NCBI GenBank assembly: GCA_037954325.1
Contig: JBBMNZ010000017.1
Location: 13,781,001-13,845,000, forward strand
DNA from: Fistularia commersonii
Taxonomy: Eukaryota; Chordata; Actinopteri; Syngnathiformes; Fistulariidae
Direction: 5' to 3'
Length of the DNA stretch: 64,000 nt
In this document: positions 1-13,900 of the stretch, piece by piece
How the letters are laid out: the number at the start of each line of letters is the position of its first letter
How positions within the stretch are numbered: the first letter of the stretch is position 1
Made by a program: the position numbers and the translations under genes
The notes under the pieces: generated by a model
What the model saw: only the letters and a program-made list of their open reading frames with translations
Database searches by the model: none
Told to the model about the DNA's origin: nothing

Positions 1-36
1 CTCTTCGAAAGATTGAAATCGTGTGTTTAAAAAGAA

Positions 37-72
<36 letters not shown>

Positions 73-895
73 CGCGGAACAACCCTGCAATCACCTGCTA
101 CTGAGATTGCAATTTTACAGCAGCATCGCCTCTTCAGTTCGAGAAGAACCCTTCTGGTGGTCAACACCAGGACAGCGGCTTCACGTGGCAGTCAGACCCG
201 ATGGATAAATTAATGAGACGTCCGACCGCATAGACAACTCAAATCACAAACACCAGACACGCAGGGATATAAATATGCTAAATATCTATGTACAGTTTCC
301 ATATTTAAATGAGTTCAGGGAATAAGGCCACAGTTACAAGGGACAACTTCTCTGCAGTGATTGCGTTTTCCTCAGGCGGGCACCGGGGTGTCACAGAGCG
401 ACTCTTCAAACTCACGCCTAACTTACTCTGTCCTTCAATCAACGCTCCGCGCCTTCTTTCGTCTCGGACACGTTCCTATTCCGTCTGGGGGCGACCGCCT
501 CGCCCTCGGCTCACATCTGTACCTTCTCTCTCTTCGCTCTGACACAAGCCGACCTTCGGCCCGGGCCCACGTCTGATGGGATGGATGCGTGCTGGCCTCC
601 AAGCGCGGGACCAGTCGGACCGCGAGGCGGAAAAGTCCGCCTGCTCGGAATCACAACATTGCAACGTCTGTCCTTAAAAAGGCATCTTTGGCTGCTGCTG
701 GTCACGCCTTTGGGCTCTTCCCAACCAGCCACCTTCTCACAGCTCATCTTCACAGCTAACGGGGGGCTAAGTGTTGGGCTCCTACGCTGTGGACTTGTAT
801 TGCACTTAGATCCCACTACCAGAAGGGTTTCCTTCTGCCTAAGAGGACGTGAACCCCACAGGAAAAAGACACTCTCTCTCTCGCTCTCTCCCATA

Positions 896-936
<41 letters not shown>

Positions 937-1062
937 ACACACACACATATACAATAATAATAATAAAAGTTAAAATAAAAAACAAAATGACAGGAGCCTG
1001 CAAACCGCACAGAGAGCTAGTGGTTTGAACGCGACCTCCCCTCTCAGTCCGCACGTCCAAAA
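1..1062 (-). other. wnk1: WNK1 3' UTR (window-truncated, end not seen)
   Basis: This non-coding stretch follows the WNK1 stop codon. I see no convincing AATAAA on the minus strand, so the transcript end is unresolved and may lie outside the window. It contains a (CA)n tract at 901-931 and a 33-bp A tract at 38-70 (T tract on the transcript strand). Short open frames here are repeat- or composition-driven. Confidence 0.5.
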
Positions 1063-1971
1063 CTATGTGGGCCTCAGGTTTGACCCGCCGGGGCTGACAG
1101 ACTTCTGGGGGGCCGATGCGGGTCCCATGTGGTAGCCCGTGGCCGGGGGCTGGAACTGCGTTATCGGCTGGGAGGGGTTGAGCATGCCGACTGGACACGT
1201 GGCCGCGGGTCCTGCCCACTGAGGAGCGCTGTAGGGGGCCGAGGCGTACCCGTACCCCGGGGCCACTGGGCCCAGGGAGCCCTTGCGAGGACCCAGTGGG
1301 CCGGAGGGATTGGCGGGGCCGGGGAGGTGAGAGGCGGCGCTCGGAGCGGCGGCGGCGGAGGGCTGGGGAAGGGATGGGCAGAGGTAACCCGGAGCAGAGA
1401 ACTTACGGCCCATGTTGACCGGGGGGACGACCTGTGAGCACAGACAACCCTTAGGAACGGCGACGACAGGAGGACACAGGAGAGGTTCTAGCGGAGCTCA
1501 GAGCTTACGTCGTGGCCCGGGGCCGCCGGGGCTCCGGTCTTAGGACCCCTCTTGCATTGGGAGAGGTTGATGGCGTCTCTGGCCCAGTTATCCACCAACT
1601 GATGCAGGTCGTCTGTGAAGGTCCCCTTGCCCTTCTGGGTGTGGGAGGCAGACGGAGGAGGTCCACCTGCCGGGATCACGCCAGCAGAGTGGTTCTGACA
1701 GGGACCGGGCCCGTTTATGGTTCCGGGCCCACCCGTTCCTGGAGCAAAAACAACAAAAACGGGACCGTTATGACAGGAAACGGCGGGTCATCTCAGGAGC
1801 AGTGCGGCGGTGGATCTGCCCAACCTGTGGAGCAACTACTAAGACTGGGCATGGATGGAGAGGATCTGAGCTGCTGTAACGTGGTCCTGACGGCTGCTTG
1901 GGCGGCTTCCGGTGCCGAGGGCAGGCTCCGCTCCGGAGGGGACACGGAGCTCTGAGCCAAGGCCGCAGATC
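1063..1971 (-). CDS. wnk1: WNK1 coding exons 25-27: C-terminal conserved region
   Basis: Exon 25 (1971-1825) encodes GSALAQSSVSPPERS to SLSSCST. Exon 26 (1738-1509) encodes the conserved KGKGTFTDDLHQLVDNWARD (human KGTFTDDLHKLVDNWARDAMNLS). Exon 27 (1431-1063) encodes VVPPVNMGRKFSAPGYLCP and ends QKSVSPGGSNLRPT at the stop codon 1063-1065. The human protein ends QKSISNPPGSNLRTT, so the C-terminus is complete. Confidence 0.95.
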
Positions 1972-4900
1972 CTGAAATGAAAAGAATGATGGCGGTGAAG
2001 GACGTGCTTAGAAATATCGACCCCAAAACAGACCAGTCATTCGAAGGGGCAGAGGGAGCCGCCTCTCCGGTCCTACCTGCGTGGACGGGGCTGGGCTGCC
2101 CACTGCCGCGAGAAGATTTGTGGCTTTTGCTTTTGCTCTTGAGCCGCCGTCGACCACCGGCCATGGCCCCCGCCGGAGGGATGACCGCCGCAGGGGCCGG
2201 CTTCCCCAGTCTGGTGAAAAGCGCCTCTATCTCATCCTTTTGACGAACCTGCAGCGCCTGGATCTCGGACATGTGCCTGCGAGCGGGAGGACAAGTGCAG
2301 AAGTCGGTCGAGGCGAAACACCTTGGTTGTTCAGGCGTTTTCAAATTCCCCGGACATCGGGCTCTGAAAAGCCGGAGCTGCACCTTTCTCTGAGACGACT
2401 CAGTTCTTTCTGCAGAGCCTCGTCCTCGGTCTCCGAGTCGTCGTTGTCGCTGCTGTAATGGGTGTGTGCGTTGTGGGGGTCGCTGGCGGAGGACGGCCCG
2501 TTCTGCGCGCCGGAGCCGTGCGATTGGCCGGAGCCTGCGGCTGGAGCCGCCGTCACTGGAAGACACGTGACCACAGATCTGTCATCAGGTGGGTCGGGAC
2601 ACAAAATCTCCCATTTCATTAGATGACAGCGCATGGAACTACATAATATTTGCTAAGAGAAGTAGATAACTCCCAGCTTCCTCCCAAGCTGTGGCTGGGG
2701 ATAGAACTTCAGGCAGAGGAATCTAAAGTCAACTGAGCTGGTGACGCTCTGGCAACGGTGCCACCTCAGAGCTTTTCTTTTCGACTTCTTGCTGACGAGC
2801 TATGACCGCCACGTGATCTACTATATTTCTCATGAAATTACATCTCAGTAAAATGTAGAAAAGTAAAACCCTGCATTATAGGCCAAGACGTGTTGGCCTT
2901 CTGGACCAGGGGTGCCAAACACGTCCACCACCATCTACCGGTCGATCCAAGGCCAACGCGCCTGGATGGCGGCGAACAGCCTTTCAAGAGAAACTCCACC
3001 ACGCAACGTAACACCCACTGAAGCGCAAGCCACAGAGAGCACTCCAGTACAGGTAGCAGGTGGATGGCTTATCTTTAAAAACAGAGCGGTTAGCCAGTCA
3101 TCCATCCCCACTGGGACGTTTGGCACTTGATTGACATCCAGTACAGGCAATCTGAGGTTTGGATCAAACAGCGCTTCGTCATTGGAAGTGTGTGAGAGGC
3201 TTAAGGTATTATGCCATACAGGTCCATGCTGTTATGCAAGGTCAGCAATATATATTTCAAATATAAAGCACATCTGAATATGTATATGTCTATAAGTATA
3301 TGTCTAGCATTTTTATTGTTAGAGGGTCATTTTAAAGTAGCTTGTAGGTCTGCAAAGTGTGGGCACTTCCGTATTTGACCACCATGTCCATCTTATGTGA
3401 GCACATCTTTGCAAGTCAAGAGGGGAGTATGAATGTAGAACACACCGGTGACTGAGAAGCGGCCCACTTTGGAGCCGGCCGGGGGCTCAGACGAGGCGTT
3501 GTTGCTCGTGGAAACTTGGAAGCGGCCGATAGTTGTGGGCTGACTGACAGCTCCGGCAGCCAGAGAGGAGGCTCCCTTCACGGTGTCAGTTTGAGTCACG
3601 CCTTTGGAAAGACCAGAGGAGCGGTGGAGGGTATTTTCTGGGCTCGAGGGGGATGAGGACGGGGAGGAGGAGGACGACGACGACGACGTCGAGGATGGTG
3701 TGAGGGAGGACGACGAGACGATGGCGGATGGATCTGGATTTCTGCTCGAAGTGCCATCCGCGGCAACGGACACCTGAGCAGAGAAGGACTTCATGAGTTT
3801 TTGAAACTTCAGACTGATCTCAGGTGTCAAGAATGGACGTCCACCCACCTGGAAACGTCCAAGAGTAAAGCCAGATCCTGGCGGCTGGACTCTGTTTCCG
3901 GCCTGGACAGTCTCTGGGCTCAGGGCTCGCCTTAACTGGGCATCCAGATTATCCAATGGCTGCTGAGAGGGAAGGAGAGCAGAAGAATAAGAATACAATT
4001 TAAGAAGGATGTTTGTCTCTAACACCTCGCGTTAAAAAGCTGCAGCGGTGAAAGGAGATCTAACCTGATTTGGTCCGGGGAATGGGGGCAGAATGTCTGA
4101 GGGCAGTGCAGGAGGCTGCTCAAAACCAGCGGGTAAAGTCTGAAAACAGAGAAAGCAGGGAAAACATTATTATGGTCCAATAGCATGTGAAGTTACTCTT
4201 GGGCGCCTGGAGCTTCAGCGACCTGAGCCCTGGGCTTGGTTGGAGGGGTCTGGGCATGTCCCGCCGGGGTAATCCCCTGTCCGGGGGTTGTCGTGGTTCC
4301 AAGGACTCCCTGGACCCCTGATGTGAGGGGGAGGTTGGATGGAGGCACCAGAGCCGTGCCAGGCGGAGGAGAGGACGTTCCAGTGGGAGGGGAGGCGGTC
4401 CCGGTGCTCTGGCCAGGATCTACGGATGTCGAGGATGAAGTGGCGCTCTGGTCTTTGAAAAGGGATCGTAGCTTCTTATCCAGGGCTTGGATATCATCCC
4501 TGCCAGCGGATTTGGGCTGCAGCTCAGCCCCCTCCAGCTCCACTGGCTGCGCTTGGCCCTGAGGTGCTATGGAGGTGGGGGGTCCGGTCTGAGCAGAAAC
4601 AGGAAGTGGCTGACTCTGGGAGGCTCCGTGCTGCGGCGCATGGACGGATGAACTCGCCGCTTGAGTGGATGTAACGACATTAAATGGCTGCTGCTCGGAA
4701 ACGGGAGCAGAGACAGTATTACTGGATGTGACACTAGTAACGGAGCACGCGGGGCTGGAACTGCCGCCTTGCTGAGGTCCGGATCCTGTGAGGACCGAGG
4801 CCTGCACAGCTGCAGGGGACACGGAGGAAGAGGAGGGGGGGAGGCCGGCATTCAGGGCTCTCTGTGAGCTGGTGGCGTCTTGGGTCGTCTGGGTGGGCAG

Positions 4901-7900
4901 ACAGGAATCGTGGGTGGATGCCGGGGATTCAGTCTGAGAGGATAAAGGTGGAGGAGAAAGCCTCCCGGTTGAGGTAGGTGGTGAAGGGGTTGCAGTAGAC
5001 GTGAGAGATACAGCAGGAAAATTAGTGCTAGTGGTTGAGGTTACAGCTTCTGGAGGCGCCAGGGCACTGCTCGGTCCGTGTCCCACGTCACCAGGATCCT
5101 GCTCAGACACAGGAGGATCACTGGTGCTACATTTCTCAACGCTCCTCTGCCTCATTTTGCTGAACGCCTGGTGTAGGACCCCAGACGGAGCGGACAGGGA
5201 AAGGCCTGACGTCATCACGGCTCCTAGAAATAAGAGAATAATTTTATTCGAACATCTGACAGAAATAAGTCATGTGTGGGAGGACAAAAATAGTATTTTC
5301 CATTCACCTGGACCAAGTTCATCGGTGATTGACGTATTAGCAGAAGACGGCCCGAAGAACTGTTCTCTCAGACGGGACTCTGGCACCGGGCTGACGATGA
5401 ACCGCCGTCCTGCTGAATGCACCACCTGGGCCGTCGTGCTCGGGGAGATACCTGGGGGAAGGGAACGGGTCAGACAGACGCCGGGCAGGAACACGGGCCG
5501 TTAACTGCTGCCACATGCTCGGCTGAAGTCTAACCTGGCAACAAGGGAACGGACAGCTCTGGCTGCTGCTGAAGGTCACTCATCTGTGGAAGAACTAACT
5601 TTAGATGGCAGGTCTTCAGACTTTCACGACTACCGGAACTGACGAGCTGAATATCGGGCTAATAAGACACAAAGTCATTTAAACAGACCTGAGGGAAGGC
5701 TTCCTTCATGGCCTCCCCTTTCCCGTCTGCCATTTCGATGACTTCCCGGACCTGATCGATGAAAGACTCCCGCTCGCTTTCCAAGATGAACTCGCTCATG
5801 ACCTGTGAGCAGAGCAGAGACCTTCATCTATGACTAGAACTATGTGAGTAGACATAAGGTGCGGCCCTTGCCTGAGATTATGCAGCGAATAACCAGACAA
5901 AACAAATTACCATGATTTGTGCAATCTCCTCTGGATTATCACCATCAAGGTCAAATCTGAAGGTCACCATTTTTCTGTTGTGTGTTTCCAGCTGACACTC
6001 TGCAACCCTGTCCCCCACGTTGGAAATCTGTAAGAGGTTTATGACGGTCAGGACAGATCCATCGCGACAGCTCTGACAGATGTAGAGACGTGGGGCCGGA
6101 TGCGTACGCTGAGAACGTTCAGTTTGGCTTTTGTGGTCTTGTCATGACGGGAGCGGCTGCGAACAGACCGGCGCTGATGACGTTTCAGTGACCGTCCCTC
6201 GTGGCGCCCTCCCGATGTGGAGGTGCCGTCGTTGCCGTCACTCAGGCCCGAGGCTGTGTCTGACAGGCAACTGAAACCGAAAAAAAAACCAGTTGTTACG
6301 CTAGTTTTGTGTTGATCAAGACTCTCCGTTGCAACCGAGTAGATTGTCACCTTTCCACAGGTGGAGGCACCAGAGAAGCAGGTCCCGCTGGCTGCTCTAC
6401 TGATGTGGACGGGCAGACACTCACAGGGGCCTGACAACACAAAAGGTTAGAAAATAAAGCTCCATATAAACCTGCTTGTGGTGCAACAAATTGTGGAAAG
6501 AAGCGCAACTGTTTCTGCATGTTCCTGCCCCCATGTGTTCTCCGTTAGCCACCAGGATACAGTAAATATATGGATTTAAATGCACCACCCACCAGATGGT
6601 GCTGTGTAACCTGTTCAAATAATACATTCTATCCAGGTAGGGAGAGAGCAGCTAGATTCAGGGTTTTTATATGTCATGTATGTTGTTATAATATGGAAAT
6701 TTAGACAAAGACATTCCTTGTACACTCCCTTCACACCAGACGCATAGCAAGACACAATGACACAACACACCACAGTAATCCCACCACTAATAGTAATAGT
6801 AGCTAATATTGGGCTGCACAGCAGAATGTAAGCATTCATGAGAAATTAGCTTTTCATTCAAATTTTGTTGACATTTTTTTTTTTATTGGCTTTTCTTGTC
6901 ATATCACATAACTACCGCGCATTATGCATCACAAGTCATTCCTTTATGACTGTACATAGGGTTGGGAGCATTGCGAAGCGGTGTGGTTGACAGAAAACTT
7001 TTAGTCCGTGGTGAGGTTCAAGAAAAACCAAACATATGGAAAATATATGTTCTTTGTCCTCTTTATGTGCTTGTGTTTTTTGGTAAACATGAATGCCCGT
7101 CCCTGAAGGAACTACGCCGTTCATACACAAACCACAGCTATCTACGCACAGGTGTTTGCGGCACTGTATACCTGCAGCACAGAGAGACATGAGGCCTGAT
7201 AGAGGAAGTATAGATGCTCTGCATTGAGTGGAGGAGACAGGATAGGAGTGCTCGGACCACTGGCCCAGGACTAATGAGTCATGCAGGAATAAGCAGCATG
7301 CAGATCAAGGAGAAGACAAAAAGGGACAGCCAGAGTGATGAGAACATAGTCATAGTAAAAAGACAGACGTGAAAAATCTGTGAGACCCCATGAGATTCAC
7401 GCTGCAGGACAACCTGCCAGAGGAGTCACGCAGCCCGAGACCTCGATATATAGTTATTATGGGACGATGCTAAATTTTTCATCCGCCAGGGCAGGTGAGC
7501 ATGCGTTACCTGGAGCAGCTGAGCTCCATTTTGTGGCTGCGGTAGAGAGGAGCTCTGAGGAGCAACACTTCCCTCGGGCTGCTGCTGTTGCTGAGGAGAC
7601 GACGACTGGGAAGATGAGGGGATCATCGCTTGCTGGGTCGGGATCTACACGGTGAGATAGATACAAAAAGAAAAGGACTCCAATCAGATTGGAACAATGT
7701 TACAGTAACACGTTTTCTGGTATTAAGACCATCTTGAAAGACAGGTTTCTTTAGATTTTTGTTTTCTTCCACCAGAACCACATTCACCTACCTGCTGCCA
7801 CACAGCCAAACAATTATGTAATAGAACAGCTTTTCAGGACCTGAACGCTCAATCAACTTAGTCACACTGCATTATGTCATTACGAGAATGTACAACTTTT

Positions 7901-10900
7901 TTCCCTCATAGACTGCGCTACAACCTAATTAGAACATATTTGAAAGTGACCACAAGGACTCGAGTCCACCACAGAGACCGGCCCGTGGGTGTATTGGAGA
8001 ATTGGCAACAGGAGAATGGGACATTTTATCTACCTGAGGGGGAGGCGACGGTTGGTAGTAAACTCCGTACTACAAGAAACAAAACAGAGTAGGAAAGAAG
8101 TTGAATGAAGGAGAGGAAACTTGAGAAGATATAAACAGAATGGACAGGGAGAAAGCCCTTGGGGTTTGGTACGGTCCACTCTGCCAGCACAGCCGCCCAG
8201 TATGTTTCACATGGTTTTAGTTGACTCTGAGAAGTAATCTCTGAGTAGATTCAATATTGATCCTCCTCATCAAGCCACTCTCAAAAATAAATTATGTGAA
8301 CCTGAACGGAGGTTCTAATCTGATCAGACACGAAATAAAAAGGGAAGTTCAGACATGCGGCAGAATGTATACCTGGGGGGACGCTGCTGACACAGACTGG
8401 CTGTTGGGTAAAACTTCAGGCTGGACACCTGGCATCTGTGGTTGGACCTTGTGGCGAGAACGCAACAACACAAAAAGTAGAAAATGGACTGAGGGTTAAA
8501 ATTCTTTGATTATCATAATCTTAAAGCTTGGAGGACACGGACACGGTCGAGGCTGAATTCCTGAACAAAGGTGGCAAAGTCTATAGAAATTCACGTTTGT
8601 CAAAGCTCAGGGAACTCCTGCTGCTTTGACCAGAGGTGTTCAGCAACACAAGGCAGACTGCGACTCTGTCCTCCGGCGGAGAAAGCAACAGGAGCTCCTT
8701 TCAGACAGCCTGGAATATCCAGCCGCTGGTACACCTCGATGGAGCTGGAACAACATCGGCCTCCTGGACGCTCAATGAACATTCCTAATTTCAGTGCACA
8801 GACTGGCAACGCGTTACCGTGGTGCATTCTGGTTCCGCAGTAACAAGCAAAGACTTCATGATGGAGTCCCATTTACGACAGCATATACGGCGATATATTT
8901 ATAATGTGCTTTTGATCGAGGTGCTGTCCAAAAGTAAGAGTATGACACCGCGAAATAAAAAAAAATCTATAGGTCATTCATTTATTGTTTAATCCTCCAA
9001 TCATGTTGTGATGGACGTAGCGGGGTTAGACATTTCCAATTGACTAACCGTGTGTGCAGCATAATCCGGGTAAAAGTGGCAAACAGTAAGAGCAGATCTA
9101 CTGCTCGGTTGCGACACGAGCCCGGGCTTTACTTCTAATTCTCTATGTCTAATTGTTACGGTTGATAAGAAGCAGAATAGTGGTATTTCTTGATGGAGCC
9201 AGAGGCCCACAGTGAGAGATCCAGCAAGCCCTGAGCTTCTATTTTAGATACTGGAAATAGGAATACAGTAAATGACTGACATAATGTACTGAAATGAGAC
9301 AGCATGAACTGTGCTGAACCATATATTCAAGACATAATCTAAGTGAAATAGAAGCCATTACTCACCACAGCCAGCTGCTGCTGCTGCTGGATTTGGTCAT
9401 TCTGTGTCTGAGAACCTGCCACCTGGGGCTGCAGCTGTTGACTTGGAGGTGCACTGTAGGTCACTGCAGGCGGAGCATCCCCTGCTGCAGAGGAATTGGA
9501 TGGCCTGTCTCCTACGTGAGTAACTTTAGGAGAGGAACAGTGATGAGAAAACACTGATTGCGCAGAGAGCGTGTGGGACCCTTAGACGCCGCAATACACA
9601 CCTCCCCCTGTGCGCTGGAGCTGCTGATCCGTCTCAGGCACCTCTGCCTCAGGCGGAACGCCAGCCAAACTCTGAGTCTGCACTGGAGCTGGGAGCTGGC
9701 CGGTGGACTGGGAGGTATAAACCACCCCTTGTGCCATGCCAGCGAGCTGGCTTGACTGCGGAGTGTTGTAGTTGGTGCTCTGGAGGCTCTGCTGAGATGT
9801 CGGTTGCGTGCCGTGTTGGCTGGGTTGAGGGGGGGCGTAAGCGGCGGGCGGCGGCACTGGCTGGACCTGGGGCAGCTCTCTGCTAGCCTGAGGGACTGCT
9901 TGTGTGGGCTGCAGCTGATTTTGCTGTTCTTCTTCAAGTCTTCTCTTCTCCTGATCTTCTCTGACCTTTAAACAACCAAAAGTATTATAACCCCTAAAAA
10001 GGCGCGAACGGGTATCGGGGGGGGGGGTCGTTTTGTTACTTGTTAAAAGCGAAAAGTCAGAGTGCGAAGCCAGTGAATAGCACACACCTGCTGTCGCTGT
10101 GCTCTCTTACGACTGATGAATGACACCCTTTCCTTAATGGCTTTCGCAATAGTTTTGTGGTCGCCTTCGCACACGTAACCAGACTCGACCTACAAGCACA
10201 GATTCCACAGACACTTCAGCACCGGCGATGGGTTCTTGGGCCTTGAAGCTTACAAATGTTTCCTATTTATTCTAAACCGTCTTCTCCAGTTATGCATTGA
10301 ATGTTAAGATCAATCAAGTTTAACTGTATTTTTCAATTCAAGAAATTACTTCAACGTTAAATGTTCAATTCACCATTTCCTGGGCCACATCATCAGGGAC
10401 ATCTTTGCTGAGGTCAAAGGAGAACTCGATAGCTTCATTGTCTTTATACTTCCCCTTGAGCTTTTTAATATCCTCTAATCTCAGCCACAGCTTAATGGCT
10501 TCCTTCTCGCCGTCATCTTCCTCTGCCAACTCCACGCGAACACCAGTATCCTCCTGGAAGAAGGCGTGGTTGAGAAGGTCCTTGATTGAGTACCTACACA
10601 GAGGGAGATTGGCTGTGAGCTGACGGAGACACCGGATGTAGATTTGAGAAGAACTCGACAGAATCGTAAGTCTCTTAAATCAATCACCTCTCATCCTTGT
10701 TCTGGCGAATACATCCCTCGATGATCTCCTTCACTTCAGGAATGGCCACCTTGTCGAAGCTGCTCGGCTTCACCCCCTAGAGGAAACACAGAGGAATGAA
10801 TGAACACGGCTCCTCGCAAATGTAACCTTTGAGAGTGAAAGCGGGCCCGTATTTGTCCTTTTCTTTGGAAGCTCGAAATGAGCCCTATCTCAATTTGGCG

Positions 10901-13900
10901 CTCAGGTTTTTGTTTTGAGTTCAGCTAAGAATGACCGACTATGAAATGGAGGCTCTTTAAATGTTAAAAATGCTGCACACACTCCTACAGGACCTAATCA
11001 TTGTGGACTGCAAGGTAGAAGAAAAAAAGGGCAGAATTCCGTTCAGGCGAATTAAAGGAACAACTAACGATTACTCGGATAAATTGCTGATAATTAAATA
11101 CTGTAGAAACAGAAACATCAATGACACCTAAACATGCGGCATGACCGCAAAGTAGCTCACAAGCTCTTCAGAGAGAAAAGTGCATTCAGTGCCATGCAGC
11201 AGGGACAACTCCTCTCCGCTCAGGACAATCCAAGGGCTCAGTATTAGCAATTAGCAACATAAAGAAAGAGCCAGACTTCAGTATTTGCACTGTTAAATAG
11301 AGTCAATGATAAACTAAGACTACTGTTAAGTTTTCAAGGCTGTTTTCTAGATAACACTCCAAGAACAGGTTGAACCTCTTTATCTGTGGGACTCTGGTAC
11401 CTGCATGAGTATGAATCATATCTAGGCCTATGAATTTCAAAAGCATGCCTGTGAGAGGCTCATGAATAAGACTTAAAGTATGTTTTTTCCCCTCCTCCGT
11501 TAGTGCCAGTCTGCCGAGCTTTTGGTCATCAAGAGAAACAACGGGACTGGGCTTGTTCAATCCGATGATTTAACAGGAAATGGCGTCACTGATCCGCGAG
11601 TACACTTACGTGGAGAGGTGAGTGGTAATAAGCAGAAAGAAATGTACAGTTGAAAAAAAAAAAAAGGAAAAATCAGTGGGAATATGGCCATAGCAGCTCA
11701 ACTATGTGAAGAGACAGTTATTCTAGAATTGGACGCGAGCCTTCAGGGACAGGAGAAGGCAGGGCGGGGGGGGGGGGGATATGGGGGTTTGGAAATATAA
11801 CGAATAGATAAAACAACTCACGCTCGTAACTCTGCGGTAGATCTGTGCAGCATTCTGGCACTCTGAGTACGGGTACTCTGAGGTGGCCATCTCCAGCATG
11901 CACATTCCAAAGGCATACACATCCACTGACTCGTCGTACTTCTCCTCATACATCTCAGGGGCCATGAACTCAGGGGTACCTTAAATCAAAACAACTATTC
12001 AGAACTCTGGAACTTCCTTACTGACTGAGTGGGCTTCTCACAACCCATTGCCCCTCTGCTCCTCGAACCCAAGAGGGGTCGAGGAAGAAGAGGACGAGAA
12101 GAGTGACCAGCCTGCAGACGCCTCCTTGTGTAGAGCCTGTGAGATAAGAGTTGGAAAAGAGAGACAAAAGAAAGGGGAGGAAAAGCAAAAAAGAGAAAGA
12201 AAACAAAAAAGGAGGGAGAAGCTGAACTCAGTTAAGACTGTAGAGATGAAGGCACGTGTTTGTCTGTGTAAGACCTTCACATTGGGATCTTAGAAAGCGA
12301 TTAAGGGAGCCAATGTGCAGAGCACACTTTGAAGCCAAAAGCATGTGCATGGCACGTTTACACCGTTTCCAATGAGGTACTGATTCACCAGGCAGGACAA
12401 AATATCCTGAAAGTGTCACCAGAAATATGCCAATGATCTATGTTGAGAGAAATGACCAGCTATGGAAGGAACTTTTGTCAAGACCTTACCTCAGAACCAT
12501 GTCCACATCGCTTTTTATCATACACTTACCTTTGGAAGACCGACTTACCATCTCTCCTTGACCTGCAAAATCAAAGTGTTACGGCCAAGGCTGAGAGAAG
12601 CAGATCCCATAGCTAGTGACTGTTCTCAGCGGTGCGTCTCTGAACATCAGCTTTTATTCAAATAAATGAGATTTTGAAATTCAACCTTAGGTCTTACACA
12701 GAAAAACAAATTTGTTGGTCTGAATGCAATTGCTTTGGAAGTGGATGTGTGTTACAGCACACTGTCAGGACTTACCAGGCCCACAATAGATCATACTTAC
12801 TCATGGACCAGCAGTACCCTATTCATTCCAAACAGCAGAATGGGGCACAGCTGAAGCTAGAGCCTACATTTTAAGAACATACCCAAATGTCAAGGAAAAA
12901 AAAAAGGGGGGAAAAAAAGTATGTATGGAGAGCGCCCTGGACACAATCATGGAGGAAAAAAAGAATCTGCCATCCTGCAATATTTTTGACAGGAAAGAGA
13001 CAAAACACTACAAAAAAAAGATTAAAAAAAAAAAAAAAAACCTGTTGAGGCAAACCCATAGAAAGAGATGTTAAACATTATGGGTATAACTGGCAAACAG
13101 ACCACATATTTCCAAACCACAGAACAAAGACCAGTCTAAGACAGAAGCAAGGCCATACCTTTAGCCATGGCCAGGTTAGCCTGAAAGAGGGCATGACAAC
13201 TTTTATAATAATGATATTAATGTTTAACAGAAGGACAAACATTAGGTGCAACTTACATTCAGTAGGTGCCTGAAAAAAACATCTTTTTTTGTGGATAAAC
13301 AAGGAACAGAAATATTCTGTGCAATAACCAAACTTTAGAGAGTTGCTGCTTTGTGAGTCAAAAGAGAGAAATCCTTGTGGTGATCTGCCTAAGATTACCA
13401 CAGAAATTGGCCTCCATTTGAGCTGTGGTTTGAGAGACAACTGAATCGCTGTGGTCTGTTTTTGAACCACATGGTCAGAGAAACATGAAAAGCAGTAAAG
13501 TAAAAAAAAACAAAAAACCTTATTAAAGACATTCAGTTTAACAGTGCACTTCATCATAACCTTAAAAGGCAACTGCCCACAGCAGGACAGGGAGGTAGGT
13601 AGAAATGACTCTGGAATCCTACCTATAACACTCTTCGCAAAGGATGCGCGCTTCAGAGTGGCCAGTCCCAAGTCGCCGATCTTTACGGATCCCGTCGGGC
13701 CCGTGATGAAAATGTTATCGCACTTGAGGTCCCTGTGGATGATGGGTGGCGTCCGAGTATGAAGGAAATGGAGTCCCTTGAGAATTTGTCGACACCAGCT
13801 CCGGAGCACTTTAATTTTCATGACCTTGAACCTCTTCAGGTATCTGTGAACGAAGACATTATTTTTATGACATGTTCTGATGCCGAGTTTACATATCAAA

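Noticed and set aside
38..70. A tract as the poly(A) tail of a retrogene or transcript end
   Set aside because: It is on the strand opposite to WNK1 transcription and no processed gene body lies next to it.
511..1219. Open frames rich in Val/Cys/His-Thr around 511-1219, both strands
   Set aside because: They read through the (CA)n tract and the WNK1 3' UTR or last exon in the wrong frames, with no domain and no splice support.
10777..11821. A kidney-specific WNK1-type alternative first exon in intron 4, including an 85-codon open frame at 11303-11560
   Set aside because: No cysteine-rich peptide of the mammalian kind or promoter-like composition is visible; the frame has no recognisable similarity.
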